64,000 bases of DNA from CAWKKW01 sp963850345 (GTDB taxonomy: Bacteria > Acidobacteriota > Terriglobia > Terriglobales > Acidobacteriaceae). Shown one piece after another: positions 46,027 to 53,861 of this stretch. How positions within the stretch are numbered: the stretch's first letter is position 1; each line of letters opens with the position of its first letter. The DNA lies in contig CAWKKW010000004.1 in NCBI GenBank assembly GCA_963850345.1, positions 124,001 to 188,000 on the forward strand, written 5' to 3'. The position numbers were made by a program, and so were the translations under genes. The notes below the pieces were generated by a model. That model was not told where the DNA came from. It saw only the letters and a list, made by a program, of their open reading frames with translations, and made no database searches.

Positions 46027-47010
46027 TCAGACGACTAAAAGACGATAAAAGCGATTCTTTTTACCAATGCAATCCAAGACGTCAAACATTGCATTACCGA
46101 AGCCATCGGGAGAGGGAAATGACTCTCGTCGTTTTGTTCCGTCCAAGAAGCGCCTGACGAGTTCGTCTTCAGGGCACTCGGTCGCACTTAAGAAATTCTC
46201 GTACCTGCTCAGCAGATCTCGTATGCCTTGGTGGGCGTCAGCATATGTCTGTTTAGATAGGAGCCACTCCAATCGCTCCGTAGGCGTAAGCGAGATCATT
46301 TCGGCCGCATCTGACGGTCTTACTGTCCCATAATGAGAATGAATTGCTAAGAGATATAGCAGCGCCGAATAGCAGGTCAACAGTCTGCTGTGTTTCAGTT
46401 TGTAGTTCTTGAGCTTACGTTTTGCTCTTCGCTCTTCTGGCTCTTTAGAGGTTCTTGCCTCGTAGTTCACGCAGAAGGTTCTCCAAAGGCGCAGAATGTC
46501 GTTTGCTAGGAAGGCTGGGATGAAGTCGTTCTTATGGTCTTCATAGTCCTTCCAATAGGCCCAAATCGCGTGCTCGGTCACTTCTCGATAGACCTCCGCC
46601 CCTAACAATGGGCGGCTTTCTAGCAACATCAGCAGCCGTGCTGTAAATGTATTGTTGGCGTCATCATGTGGAGTTCCCATAGTCTTTATCAAATCGTCAA
46701 TGGAGTAGTGCTCGAGATACTCGCCGTCACCGGAAAAATCGGGGATGTCGAACCTCTGCGTTGACTCAATCAAATCAGCTTTGATACATATTTCATCCAG
46801 CCGAGAAAGCTGCCTTCTACCCCCTTTGCAAAGCCCTACGATGAAAAGGTCTAAATCACTATGAATACTCGCTTCCCCGCGGGCAAATGATCCAGTAACG
46901 TAAACGCAGGCTTTGTCTCCACAAAGCCGCTCCGCGTCGACTAACGATTCCCGCAGTTCATTGATACGCCGCTCAGTCGCCAGCCGACGTTGATCTATCA
47001 GGTCTCCCAT
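46027..47010 (-). CDS. Nucleotidyltransferase-fold protein (pol-beta NTase), lower-GC island
   Basis: 327-aa protein. The NTase core near residues 36-60 is YVTGSFARGEASIHSDLDLF, i.e. G-S-x-x-x-G then D52-x-D54, with a probable third carboxylate in CIKADLIES near 79. The rest is helical and I cannot assign a substrate-binding domain; no HEPN R-x(4-6)-H motif is evident. Base composition is visibly lower in GC than the flanking housekeeping genes. Its start overlaps the exonuclease gene's end by 38 bp, so both are probably co-translated. Roles open: RNA/tRNA modification, nucleotide signalling or defence. Confidence 0.8.
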   Translation of the reverse strand: MGDLIDQRRLATERRINELRESLVDAERLCGDKACVYVTGSFARGEASIHSDLDLFIVGLCKGGRRQLSRLDEICIKADLIESTQRFDIPDFSGDGEYLEHYSIDDLIKTMGTPHDDANNTFTARLLMLLESRPLLGAEVYREVTEHAIWAYWKDYEDHKNDFIPAFLANDILRLWRTFCVNYEARTSKEPEERRAKRKLKNYKLKHSRLLTCYSALLYLLAIHSHYGTVRPSDAAEMISLTPTERLEWLLSKQTYADAHQGIRDLLSRYENFLSATECPEDELVRRFLDGTKRRESFPSPDGFGNAMFDVLDCIGKKNRFYRLLVV

Positions 47011-47662
47011 TTACTCCTTCCCACTCAAATATATTTGCGAAGATTTCCGCCTGCTCAATGGCGTCGTCCAAAGCATGATGTGTATGGGTTATCTCGGGGC
47101 GAAGTGAAGGGAACAGCCGCGAGCGACCAGCTTCTGATATTGGAACGGCCGCCTTGATGGCGAATGCCGTCTTTATATCGAAACACCGCGAATGGTTGAA
47201 GGGCGAACCTACCCTCGAGAACTGAACGAAGTACCAATAAAGCCAGGCCCAATCAAAGCTGAGAGGATAGGCGACGAGGACTGGCTGACCTGTACCGGCA
47301 ACCTCGTTTACCCATTGTGCTGCAGAGGTCATTACCTCTTCGGGATCTTCACCCTCGCGGACAAGGCGATCTCTATCAAAGCCGTTGACTCGGAGGGCAT
47401 CCGCTTGAAACCCAGCAGAGATCGGCTTCAGTTCCCGATAAAATTTCCGTCGTTCTCCTTGGTGGCGTTCGAATCGCAATCCATCGAAGGAACCTGCCTC
47501 CACCAAGGCGAACGAAAGGATTGAAAATGGCCCAGGGATTGGGCCATCCGTCTCCACGTCTGCGGAGAAATATATGTCGATTGCGCCTTTACCCACTTTT
47601 CTGCCGGCATTAGGGAGGCATGAAAGGTCTGGATCAACTTCGTGTTTAGGCGTCAGGTGCAT
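46973..47662 (-). CDS. DEDDh-type 3'-5' exonuclease
   Basis: 229 aa from the ATG chosen. Exo motif I FSADVETDGPIPGP gives D35-x-E37. Motif II has D137 in LSFDWAWLYW, and motif III THHALDDAIEQA supplies His195 and Asp200. This DEDDh arrangement is the oligoribonuclease/DnaQ-like class; the substrate, RNA or DNA, is not determinable. The start is uncertain because upstream sequence stays open: ATG 47662 lacks a ribosome site, TTG 47677 has GAAGG. Same low-GC patch as the NTase gene it overlaps. Confidence 0.82.
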   Translation of the reverse strand: MHLTPKHEVDPDLSCLPNAGRKVGKGAIDIYFSADVETDGPIPGPFSILSFALVEAGSFDGLRFERHQGERRKFYRELKPISAGFQADALRVNGFDRDRLVREGEDPEEVMTSAAQWVNEVAGTGQPVLVAYPLSFDWAWLYWYFVQFSRVGSPFNHSRCFDIKTAFAIKAAVPISEAGRSRLFPSLRPEITHTHHALDDAIEQAEIFANIFEWEGVNGRPDRSTSAGD

Positions 47663-47733
47663 GACTCTGTATGTTAGCAAGAAGCCTTCATGTGGATTCT
47701 TTTTGCAATATAGAGCCTTCGAAGCACGAAAAC

Positions 47734-47758
47734 AGGGGCATCCTCTACGGACGCCCCT
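47734..47758 (-). terminator. Hairpin terminator of the outer membrane protein gene
   Basis: GGGGC-x-TCC/GGA-x-GCCCC stem (47734-47758) with a 5-nt loop and one mismatch. Read on the minus strand it is followed by GTTTTC, and on the plus strand by TTTCTCTT, so it could work both ways. It lies about 40 nt downstream of the TAG at 47799 of the minus-strand gene. Confidence 0.55.
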
Positions 47759-47798
47759 TTCTCTTCCTACTTCAGTCAGGATCCTTCGTTCGAACAGC

Positions 47799-48886
47799 CT
47801 AGAAGCTGCGGCTGTAGGACGCGATGATTGAGTAATCCGCAAACGCAGCATCGCCGTGAGTGTGGGCGGCTACATCGTTCACGCTGGTGGTGCGGTCGCG
47901 CAGCATGGCCCAGGGCGAACTGAGGTTGAACATATTGCGGCCATGCGAGTACAGGATTGCCGGTTCCAGAGACACCACATACCCTGGGCGTCGAAATCCC
48001 TTGCTATCCCCCAGCAGATCGCGCGCCGGAACGCCCTCCATGCGGCCGCCAAGGCTGGCGCTTAACCGCGCAGCAGCGGATGTACCGGCAGTACGCCATG
48101 CGAAAGCCCGCCGCGCCAAAGGTACTGGTCTGGAATCGACATGATCTGCTCGCCCGGCAGCGAGCGAAAGGTCTTCACGCCATTGGTGCTCTCCGGATTG
48201 AACAGCCAGGAGCCGGTGAAGTAGCCGACTGTCTTGAAGTAGGTCTGCCGGTACGCCTCGGTCGCAACCACAAAACCCCAGCCGCCATCCCCGGGCTGAA
48301 TGGATTGATCGAAGGGACGCGTCTGCGTCGTACCGTTGGAGAGGATGGTAGTGCCGCTTGCGTCCTTGACCCCGGTCGGCAGTTTCAACTGCGCTGAGAA
48401 CGAGACGTTCCCATGACTTTCTGTCGGCGGCCGCCACACCCACGCCTGCACTCCCGCCGTGATGTCACCGATGCCGCCATCGCGGTAGGTGTTGATGTTG
48501 CCCTGCTGGTGCCGCGTGGCGGAGAGCCCCGGAACGTCGGCAATTAAGCTCCATCGCGGCGTGAGCTGGTAGCTGATGCCGAGATCGAAGATGTCGACGT
48601 GATTCTGCACCTCGTTGTGCTTGGCGGCGCGTTGCGCCTGGTATACGTCACCAACATAGTGGCGATAGGACGAGTACGTGCGGTAGCCGAAGGTGAGCGT
48701 GAGCCCGCGCAATCCACCAGCCAGCGACTGCTGATCATGCGGCGCCAGGCCGGACACTACCGGCTGCACTGTGTGTGCCGCGACGCAGCCTTGCGCGAAG
48801 GCTTGCGGCTGCAATCCCGCGGCGGCGGCGGTCATCAGTGCTGCTCCGCATACCAGTCTGAGTGTCTTATCCGTGATCGTTTTCAT
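47799..48886 (-). pseudogene. Outer-membrane beta-barrel protein gene with a frameshift
   Basis: The N-terminal frame (48886-48062, 274 codons) has an AAGGAG ribosome site, signal peptide (LVCGAALMTAAAAGLQPQAFA) and barrel strands such as LTLTFGYRTYSSYRHYVGDV and VSFSAQLKLPTGVKDA. It resembles the phenol-degradation-type (Phenol_MetA_deg) transporter family. It ends ...LPVHPLLRG-stop. The missing C-terminal part continues at once in another frame: LSASLGGRMEGV, YVVSLEPAILYSHG and a barrel-like end in ASYSRSF at 47799. Joining the two needs a one-base insertion near 48062-48075. No slippery heptamer is seen. Either a true recent frameshift or a sequencing error. Confidence 0.75.
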
Positions 48887-49199
48887 CTTTTCTGACTCCT
48901 TTTGCGTTCTTCCTGCATGGCCTACCTTCAAACACCCTCCCGCACCTTTCGAAAGCCGTTCGGTCGAGGCTAGTGAAATATAGTGATCAGCATCACCCCT
49001 GTCTTGGGTCCGAAGGACGAGTCCTAGCTCCATCCATCGGTGGAGTGGTAAACCGGGTTCCCGGCGTTCCTCTTTCCCGGCAGGTCCTTTCGAATTGGGA
49101 GTCGCCGAGATGCCTCCGACTCTCTGGTACTCCCCGGATGGACAGTCGCGCGGCACCCGTCCTAGCGCGTTTGGTGGATCTGCTGTTCAAATAGCGGGC
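48887..49199. other. Divergent intergenic region, outer membrane protein / SGNH hydrolase
   Basis: About 313 bp with no gene I can support. It contains a CRP/FNR-like dyad at 48982-48997 and must hold promoters for the two divergent genes. Confidence 0.4.
48983..48996. promoter_or_regulatory. CRP/FNR-family-like dyad
   Basis: GTGA-N6-TCAC, the CRP core; equally readable as GTGAT-N4-ATCAC, an FNR-like spacing. It lies about 97 nt upstream of the outer membrane protein start and 204 nt upstream of the SGNH hydrolase. No regulator gene is nearby. Confidence 0.35.
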
Positions 49200-50066
49200 A
49201 TGACTTTTTCGGCTCTCCGCTTGCCCTCTCGTTTTGCGTCACCCTCGAGCCTCGCGTCCCTGCTTCTGCTGGGTCTAATCGGTTTGCTGCCCGCTATGGC
49301 GATAGCTGCGCAAACGGCACCTCCTGCGCCGGCGGCGCCCGCTGCAGCGTCGCAGGTCCCGCCAGCACCGCAAGCACCTGCGGCTGGCCAGACTCCCGCG
49401 CCCTCCACGCAGAGCGCATGGGCCATCGCGCATGATCGCCAACTGCTGGTCGACTTCCCGGATTTCGCGCGCTACCACGATGACGATGCAAAGCTCGGCC
49501 CTCCCGCTCCGGGAGAGGACCGCGTAGTTTTCTTCGGCGACTCGATCACTGATGGATGGCATCTCGCCGAATACTTTCCCGGAAAGCCCTATATCAACCG
49601 CGGCATCTCCGGGCAGACCACGCCGCAGATGCTGGTGCGCTTCCGAGCGGACGTGATCAACCTGCATCCCAAGGTTGTGGTCATTCTCGCTGGCACCAAT
49701 GACATCGCGGGAAATACCGGGCCTACCACGCCGGAAGCGATCGAGGACAACTTCACTTCGATGTGTGAGCTGGCGCGCGCCAACAACATCCGCGTGGTGC
49801 TGGCCTCGATTCTTCCCGCCTATGACTATCCATGGAAGCCGGGAATGCAGCCGGTGGACAAGATCGCCGCGTTAAATACCTGGCTGAAGACGTACGCCGC
49901 CGCCAACTCCGCGGCGTACCTTGACTACTATTCGGCGTTACAGGATGAGCGGCACGGCCTACCGGCGAAGTTGAGCCACGACGGAGTTCATCCGAATCCT
50001 GCTGGGTACGCCATCATGCAGCCACTGGCCGAACAAGCGATCGCAGACGCACTGAAGCAGCACTGA
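49200..50066 (+). CDS. Secreted SGNH/GDSL hydrolase
   Basis: 288-aa exported esterase/lipase-like enzyme. Signal peptide (LASLLLLGLIGLLPAMAIAAQ) is followed by a Pro/Ala-rich spacer of about 40 residues. SGNH blocks follow in order: I VVFFGDSITDGW (Ser), II INRGISGQTT (Gly), III ILAGTNDIAGNTG (Asn), V DGVHPNPAGYAIM (Asp, His). Likely a carbohydrate O-acetylesterase or lipase by family; substrate unknown. The ATG at 49200 is chosen for the signal peptide; ribosome site poor. Confidence 0.92.
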   Translation: MTFSALRLPSRFASPSSLASLLLLGLIGLLPAMAIAAQTAPPAPAAPAAASQVPPAPQAPAAGQTPAPSTQSAWAIAHDRQLLVDFPDFARYHDDDAKLGPPAPGEDRVVFFGDSITDGWHLAEYFPGKPYINRGISGQTTPQMLVRFRADVINLHPKVVVILAGTNDIAGNTGPTTPEAIEDNFTSMCELARANNIRVVLASILPAYDYPWKPGMQPVDKIAALNTWLKTYAAANSAAYLDYYSALQDERHGLPAKLSHDGVHPNPAGYAIMQPLAEQAIADALKQH

Positions 50067-50155
50067 TCGCGGCCGCACAGAAACTGAAGACGCACCACCG
50101 GGACTCAAGCTCTCGGCAAATCCAGGGATGCCTCCGTTTAGAATCGAAGGCATTC

Positions 50156-50746
50156 ATGCGAATCTATGGTTTGTTTGCCGTCGTGGTGTTGCTGTTCTCT
50201 GCCTCAGCTGCACGTGCGGTGGAGATCCGGATCACCGCGAAAGCTCTGGAACATACGCTGAAGGCGCAGCTCTTCTCGACCGAGACCGGCCGCTACTATC
50301 TGCGCGGCGATGCGCATAGCGGGTGCTATGCCTACGCGGAGAAGCCGTCCGTGACTTTTGCGGGAGATCGCATTGTGGTGCACCTGCATACGGCGGCGCG
50401 CCTGGGCAAGTCCCTTCGTGGCACCTGCCTCGGCATTGCGTTGGCGCCCAACGTCGATGTCTCCATGGTGCCGGTGGCGGAGGGCGAAACGATTGGCTTT
50501 CGCGATGCCCGCATCGAACACATCAGCCAGTCCTATGAACTGAATTTCCTGCTCGCGCCGTTTCTCAATCGCAAGGTGCCGTCGAGCATGCGACTGAACG
50601 CCGCGACCATTCTGCGCAAGTTACTCTCCGGGTCGGCGCAGACCACGGGCTATGTCTTCACGCTCGATCGCCTGCAGCTTCACTTCATGCAGGTGAGAGA
50701 CACGGCGCTGGTGATCGATGCCGATGGCAACCTCAACGTAGACTAG
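50156..50746 (+). CDS. Secreted protein of unknown function, 196 aa
   Basis: Not recognised. The N-terminus is a signal peptide (MRIYGLFAVVVLLFSASAARA). The mature part is alpha/beta, with alternating hydrophobic strands (VTFAGDRIVVHLHTAARLGKS, GIALAPNVDVSMVPVAEG) and a C-terminal strand-rich end (TALVIDADGNLNVD), plus two Cys that could form a disulfide. The layout suggests a periplasmic ligand-binding fold such as those that bind lipids, but I cannot name a family. It lies 90 nt downstream of the SGNH hydrolase and may be co-transcribed. Confidence 0.65.
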   Translation: MRIYGLFAVVVLLFSASAARAVEIRITAKALEHTLKAQLFSTETGRYYLRGDAHSGCYAYAEKPSVTFAGDRIVVHLHTAARLGKSLRGTCLGIALAPNVDVSMVPVAEGETIGFRDARIEHISQSYELNFLLAPFLNRKVPSSMRLNAATILRKLLSGSAQTTGYVFTLDRLQLHFMQVRDTALVIDADGNLNVD

Positions 50747-50841
50747 GTTGCCGCGCTTCGGGCACACTGGAGTGCACCAGTTTTTGTCGCAAGTCGTCGA
50801 TCCCGCAGAAAGCCTTGCCCATCCCCTGAAGGAGTACACCG

Positions 50842-51246
50842 ATGTCCGATCAAGTTCGCCTGGAAGATGCACGTCGTATCATCGCCGCCGCCGAAAAGAA
50901 AGCTGCCGAGATTGGCCAGCCCATGAACATTGCCGTCGCAGATGCGGGCGGCAACCTGGTTGCCCACGTTCGCATGGATGGCGCGTGGCTCGGCTCGGTA
51001 GACATCTCCATCAAGAAGGCCTGGACCTCCCGCGCCTTTGACATCACGACCAAGGATCTCGCGCAGCATTCGCAATCCGGAGGGCAGTTCTTCGGCATTC
51101 ATGCCTCCAACGATGGCAAAGTGATGATCTTCGCCGGCGGCATTCCCTTGAAGAGCGGCGGCAAAGTCGTTGGAGCGATCGGCGTGAGCGGCGGCGGCGG
51201 CGATCAGGACCACGCGGTTGCCGAAGCCGGGGCAGCGGCCTTCTAA
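50842..51246 (+). CDS. Haem-degrading/HbpS-GlcG family protein
   Basis: 134-aa protein of the HbpS/GlcG (DUF336) family. Family pattern: RRIIAAAEKKAAEIGQPMNIAVADAGGNLVAHVRMDGAWLGS-type N-half, ISIKKAWTSRAFDITTKDL and FAGGIPLKSGGKVVGAIGVSGG. Members bind haem or cobalamin, or are extracellular redox sensors; no signal peptide is seen here, so cytoplasmic by default. Ribosome site GAAGGAG about 8 nt before the ATG. Confidence 0.92.
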   Translation: MSDQVRLEDARRIIAAAEKKAAEIGQPMNIAVADAGGNLVAHVRMDGAWLGSVDISIKKAWTSRAFDITTKDLAQHSQSGGQFFGIHASNDGKVMIFAGGIPLKSGGKVVGAIGVSGGGGDQDHAVAEAGAAAF

Positions 51247-51340
51247 ACGCCGCGATGAAGCAGCGCGTCTCCAACTAGAGATGGAGAGCGAAAGCGTCCT
51301 GGCTGCAGTAGACTACCTGCGATTCGCGCGAGGATCATGA

Positions 51341-51874
51341 ATGCAGAATTGGTCGGCTGGTCGTTTTCGAATCGCTGTTGTTTGCGCGGCCTTTCTTCTG
51401 GCTGAAACCGCGTACGGACGGCTCATCGGTCTTGAAGGCAAAGACCTCAGCGGACATGCGCAGAAGCTATCGCAACTTCGCGGGCAGATCGTGGTGCTCA
51501 GCTTCTGGGCGACCTGGTGCGGTCCCTGCCAGGAAGAGCTTCCGCGCCTTTCGAAGCTGAGCAGCGCCTACTCCGGGAAGAATGTGCGCTTCGTGGCCGT
51601 CTCCATCGACGACGCCAAAGACCGCGGCAAGATCCAGCCGTTCCTGACCAAGCAAGGCATCTCGCTTGAGGTGTGGACGGGGGCCAACTCTGACGATCTG
51701 GCGCGGTTCGGACTGGGCGACATCGTTCCCGGAACCGTCGTGCTCGATGAAAAGGGCGAGCTGATTGGTCGTATTATGGGCGAAGCTCAGGACGATGACG
51801 TTCGCAGCCGCGTCGACTGGTTGCTGGCCGGCCGCAAGGGCCCTGCGCCGGATCCCGTGGCTAAACGCTATTAG
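51341..51874 (+). CDS. TlpA/ResA-like periplasmic thioredoxin
   Basis: 177-aa exported thiol-disulfide protein. Signal-like N-terminus (RIAVVCAAFLLAETAYG), then a thioredoxin fold with FWATWCGPCQEELPRLSKL (active-site CxxC), VAVSIDDAKDRGKIQPFL and the cis-Pro strand DIVPGTVVLDEKGELIG. Typical role: reducing cytochrome c haem-ligand cysteines or other periplasmic disulfides. Relevant here because a c-type cytochrome is encoded at 11.7 kb, though no direct link is shown. Confidence 0.92.
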   Translation: MQNWSAGRFRIAVVCAAFLLAETAYGRLIGLEGKDLSGHAQKLSQLRGQIVVLSFWATWCGPCQEELPRLSKLSSAYSGKNVRFVAVSIDDAKDRGKIQPFLTKQGISLEVWTGANSDDLARFGLGDIVPGTVVLDEKGELIGRIMGEAQDDDVRSRVDWLLAGRKGPAPDPVAKRY

Positions 51875-52000
51875 CAGCAGCCAGAAGGCGGTCGGCACAT
51901 CTGGGTCGTCTGCCGGGCTCCTGAACCAGCCTCACTACTTGGATCAGAACCCCCGGCGCTGTAGTCTGTAGAAGCTCTGGAGTTTCTCCGCGGTCTACCG

Positions 52001-52858
52001 ATGCGCCGTTCATTGCCCCCTGTCGTATTCTGCCTGCTGTCGGTTTTTCTCGTGCTTCCGGCCAGCGCCGCCGCGCGCCGCCATCATCGTCATCACGCCG
52101 TTGCTGCTGCAGCTCCCGCCAGGTGGTCGCATCAACGCGCTCGTCTGCTGCATGCTGTGCGAGTGCAGCAACGTGCACGCCACGCGGTAAGGCTCAAGAC
52201 CAGCACGCCATCGCCCACCGCGATCATCGATCCTGTGCCAAGGGTCAAGTTCAAGATGCCGCCAGCGATGAAGGGAACGTACGCTTCCCTCGTCCGCCAG
52301 AATGTTCGAGCCGAGGCGGATGGGCTCGCGCGTATTCAGAACGATGCAGACCTGCTCTCGCTGCGAAGAGAAAAAGCCCTCGTGGCTGTTCCCGTAACCA
52401 GCGCCTTGCTGATCGATCCGCGCTTACCGGGAAATCGCAGATATTGCCGCCTCTGGACTGCTCGCTTCCTGAGCGACCTGTCCCGTGTCCACGCCGCTCG
52501 CTTTCACAAGCCGCTTCAGGTCAACTCGGCGGTTCGCACAGTCGCCTACCAACGCCAGCTCGAAGGGTTCAACGGCAACGCCGCTCCTGCGGATGGCGAT
52601 ATTGCCTCGCCGCACCTGACCGGCGGCACCATCGATATCGCCAAGAGAGGCCTGTCTCCTTCTGAAGTAGGCTGGATGCGCGCCTTTCTGATGCCCCTGC
52701 AGGTCGCAGGCAAGATCGACGTCGAAGAAGAATTCCAGCAATCGTGCTTTCACATCACTGTCTACAAGTCGTATCTGCCGTCGGCTTCTCGTGCAGAGCG
52801 TGGGACCGGCCGTCATCGAAGAGCAGGGGTCACGCTCATCGCCGCCCGGGTGCGCTAA
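52001..52858 (+). CDS. Secreted DUF5715-like protein with M15-type peptidase motifs
   Basis: 285-aa exported protein. Signal peptide (VVFCLLSVFLVLPASAAA) leads into a basic His/Arg/Ala-rich stretch of about 50 residues. The C-terminal domain has VNSAVRTVAYQRQL, SPHLTGGTIDIAKRGL and EEFQQSCFHITVYKSY. The SxHxxGxxxD plus later H-containing motif matches the zinc site of VanY-like (M15) D,D-carboxypeptidases, so a peptidoglycan-related hydrolase fold is likely; activity untested. Matches my recollection of DUF5715 proteins common in Acidobacteria. Confidence 0.75.
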   Translation: MRRSLPPVVFCLLSVFLVLPASAAARRHHRHHAVAAAAPARWSHQRARLLHAVRVQQRARHAVRLKTSTPSPTAIIDPVPRVKFKMPPAMKGTYASLVRQNVRAEADGLARIQNDADLLSLRREKALVAVPVTSALLIDPRLPGNRRYCRLWTARFLSDLSRVHAARFHKPLQVNSAVRTVAYQRQLEGFNGNAAPADGDIASPHLTGGTIDIAKRGLSPSEVGWMRAFLMPLQVAGKIDVEEEFQQSCFHITVYKSYLPSASRAERGTGRHRRAGVTLIAARVR

Positions 52859-53018
52859 GTCATTCCCCGCAACCTGATCTCCAGGACGCACTGCTGAAGC
52901 AGCCGCAGCCGGGACCCTCGTGCCGATCAGGATTCCCGGTAAATTTATTCATTCCCACGACGCGATCAGAGTAAAATTCGCACAACTTCAGACATGACAC
53001 CTTTTCGAGGCTAATTTT

Positions 53019-53789
53019 ATGAGCGACATGAATGCGGTTGTACCTCCAATGCCGGAGGCGGGCACTGAGACAGCGGGGCTGAGCCAGACAGCGCGGGTGG
53101 TCGACACGTTTACTGCGCCATCCAAAACGTTTACTGACATCCTTCGCAGCACCAGTTGGTGGCTACCCTTTCTGCTGAGCGTCATTGTGACGTATGGGTT
53201 CATCTTCGCCATGCAATCGCGTATCGGCTGGGACAAGCTGACCGAGAGCGGCATGAAGCAGAACCCCAAGGCCGCGGAACAGATGGCCAATATGCCGGCG
53301 GACCAACGCGCCAATGCGATGAAGACCAGCATAATGATCACCAAGATCATCACCTACAGCGTGCCGGTGCTCGGCCTGATTATGTCGACCATCGTCGCGC
53401 TAGTACTCTGGGCGACGATCAACTTCTTGTTCGGAGGACGGGCCACTTACGGCCAGGTCTTCGCCGTGTGGATGTATGGGTCCTTGCCGTTGCTGATTAA
53501 ATCAGTGTTAGGGATGATTACTCTGTTCGCCGGCGTGGATCCTGATTCGTTCAATGTGCAGAACCCCGTAGGTACCAACATTGGTTACTATCTCAGCCAG
53601 GAAACTCCCAAATGGTTAATGACTCTGGCCACGTCCCTCGACGTGTTCTGGTTCTGGACCTTTATGCTGGTCGGCATCGGACTCGCGATTGTGGGCAAGG
53701 TCAAGCGCTCTTCGGGGCTCACGGCCATCTGGGGCTGGTGGCTACTGCTGTTGATCATTCGGATGGGCTACTCCGCCATCAGCGGTTAA
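53019..53789 (+). CDS. YIP1-family membrane protein
   Basis: 256-aa inner-membrane protein with five to six TM helices. Short cytoplasmic N-terminus, then FTAPSKTFTDILRSTSWWLPFLLSVIV (the typical YIP1 family entry: FxxPxxxFxxL followed by TM1), TM segments through MSTIVALVLWATINFLFGG and VFAVWMYGSLPLLIKSVLGMITLF, and a last helix after VKRSSGLTAIWGWWLL. Function in bacteria is unknown. Followed by a clear terminator. Confidence 0.88.
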   Translation: MSDMNAVVPPMPEAGTETAGLSQTARVVDTFTAPSKTFTDILRSTSWWLPFLLSVIVTYGFIFAMQSRIGWDKLTESGMKQNPKAAEQMANMPADQRANAMKTSIMITKIITYSVPVLGLIMSTIVALVLWATINFLFGGRATYGQVFAVWMYGSLPLLIKSVLGMITLFAGVDPDSFNVQNPVGTNIGYYLSQETPKWLMTLATSLDVFWFWTFMLVGIGLAIVGKVKRSSGLTAIWGWWLLLLIIRMGYSAISG

Positions 53790-53808
53790 GCTCCGTGTCG
53801 CACAAAGC

Positions 53809-53842
53809 AAGAGGGCAGAGCTGGTCAGCTGTGCCCTTTTCT
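53809..53842 (+). terminator. Rho-independent terminator after the YIP1 gene
   Basis: Stem 53812-53822 with 53827-53837, one G-G mismatch, loop GGTC, then TTTT. It lies 23 nt after the stop codon and also faces the convergent fabF. Confidence 0.75.
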
Positions 53843-53861
53843 AATTCGCTCCAATTGTCTC

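Noticed and set aside
46027..47010. MNT-HEPN toxin-antitoxin identity for the NTase
   Set aside because: The NTase is about 327 aa, longer than MNT antitoxins, and its partner is a DEDDh exonuclease without a HEPN R-x(4-6)-H motif.
48020..48110. Programmed -1 frameshift in the barrel gene
   Set aside because: No slippery X-XXY-YYZ heptamer or downstream pseudoknot is apparent; a one-base indel or sequencing error is simpler.
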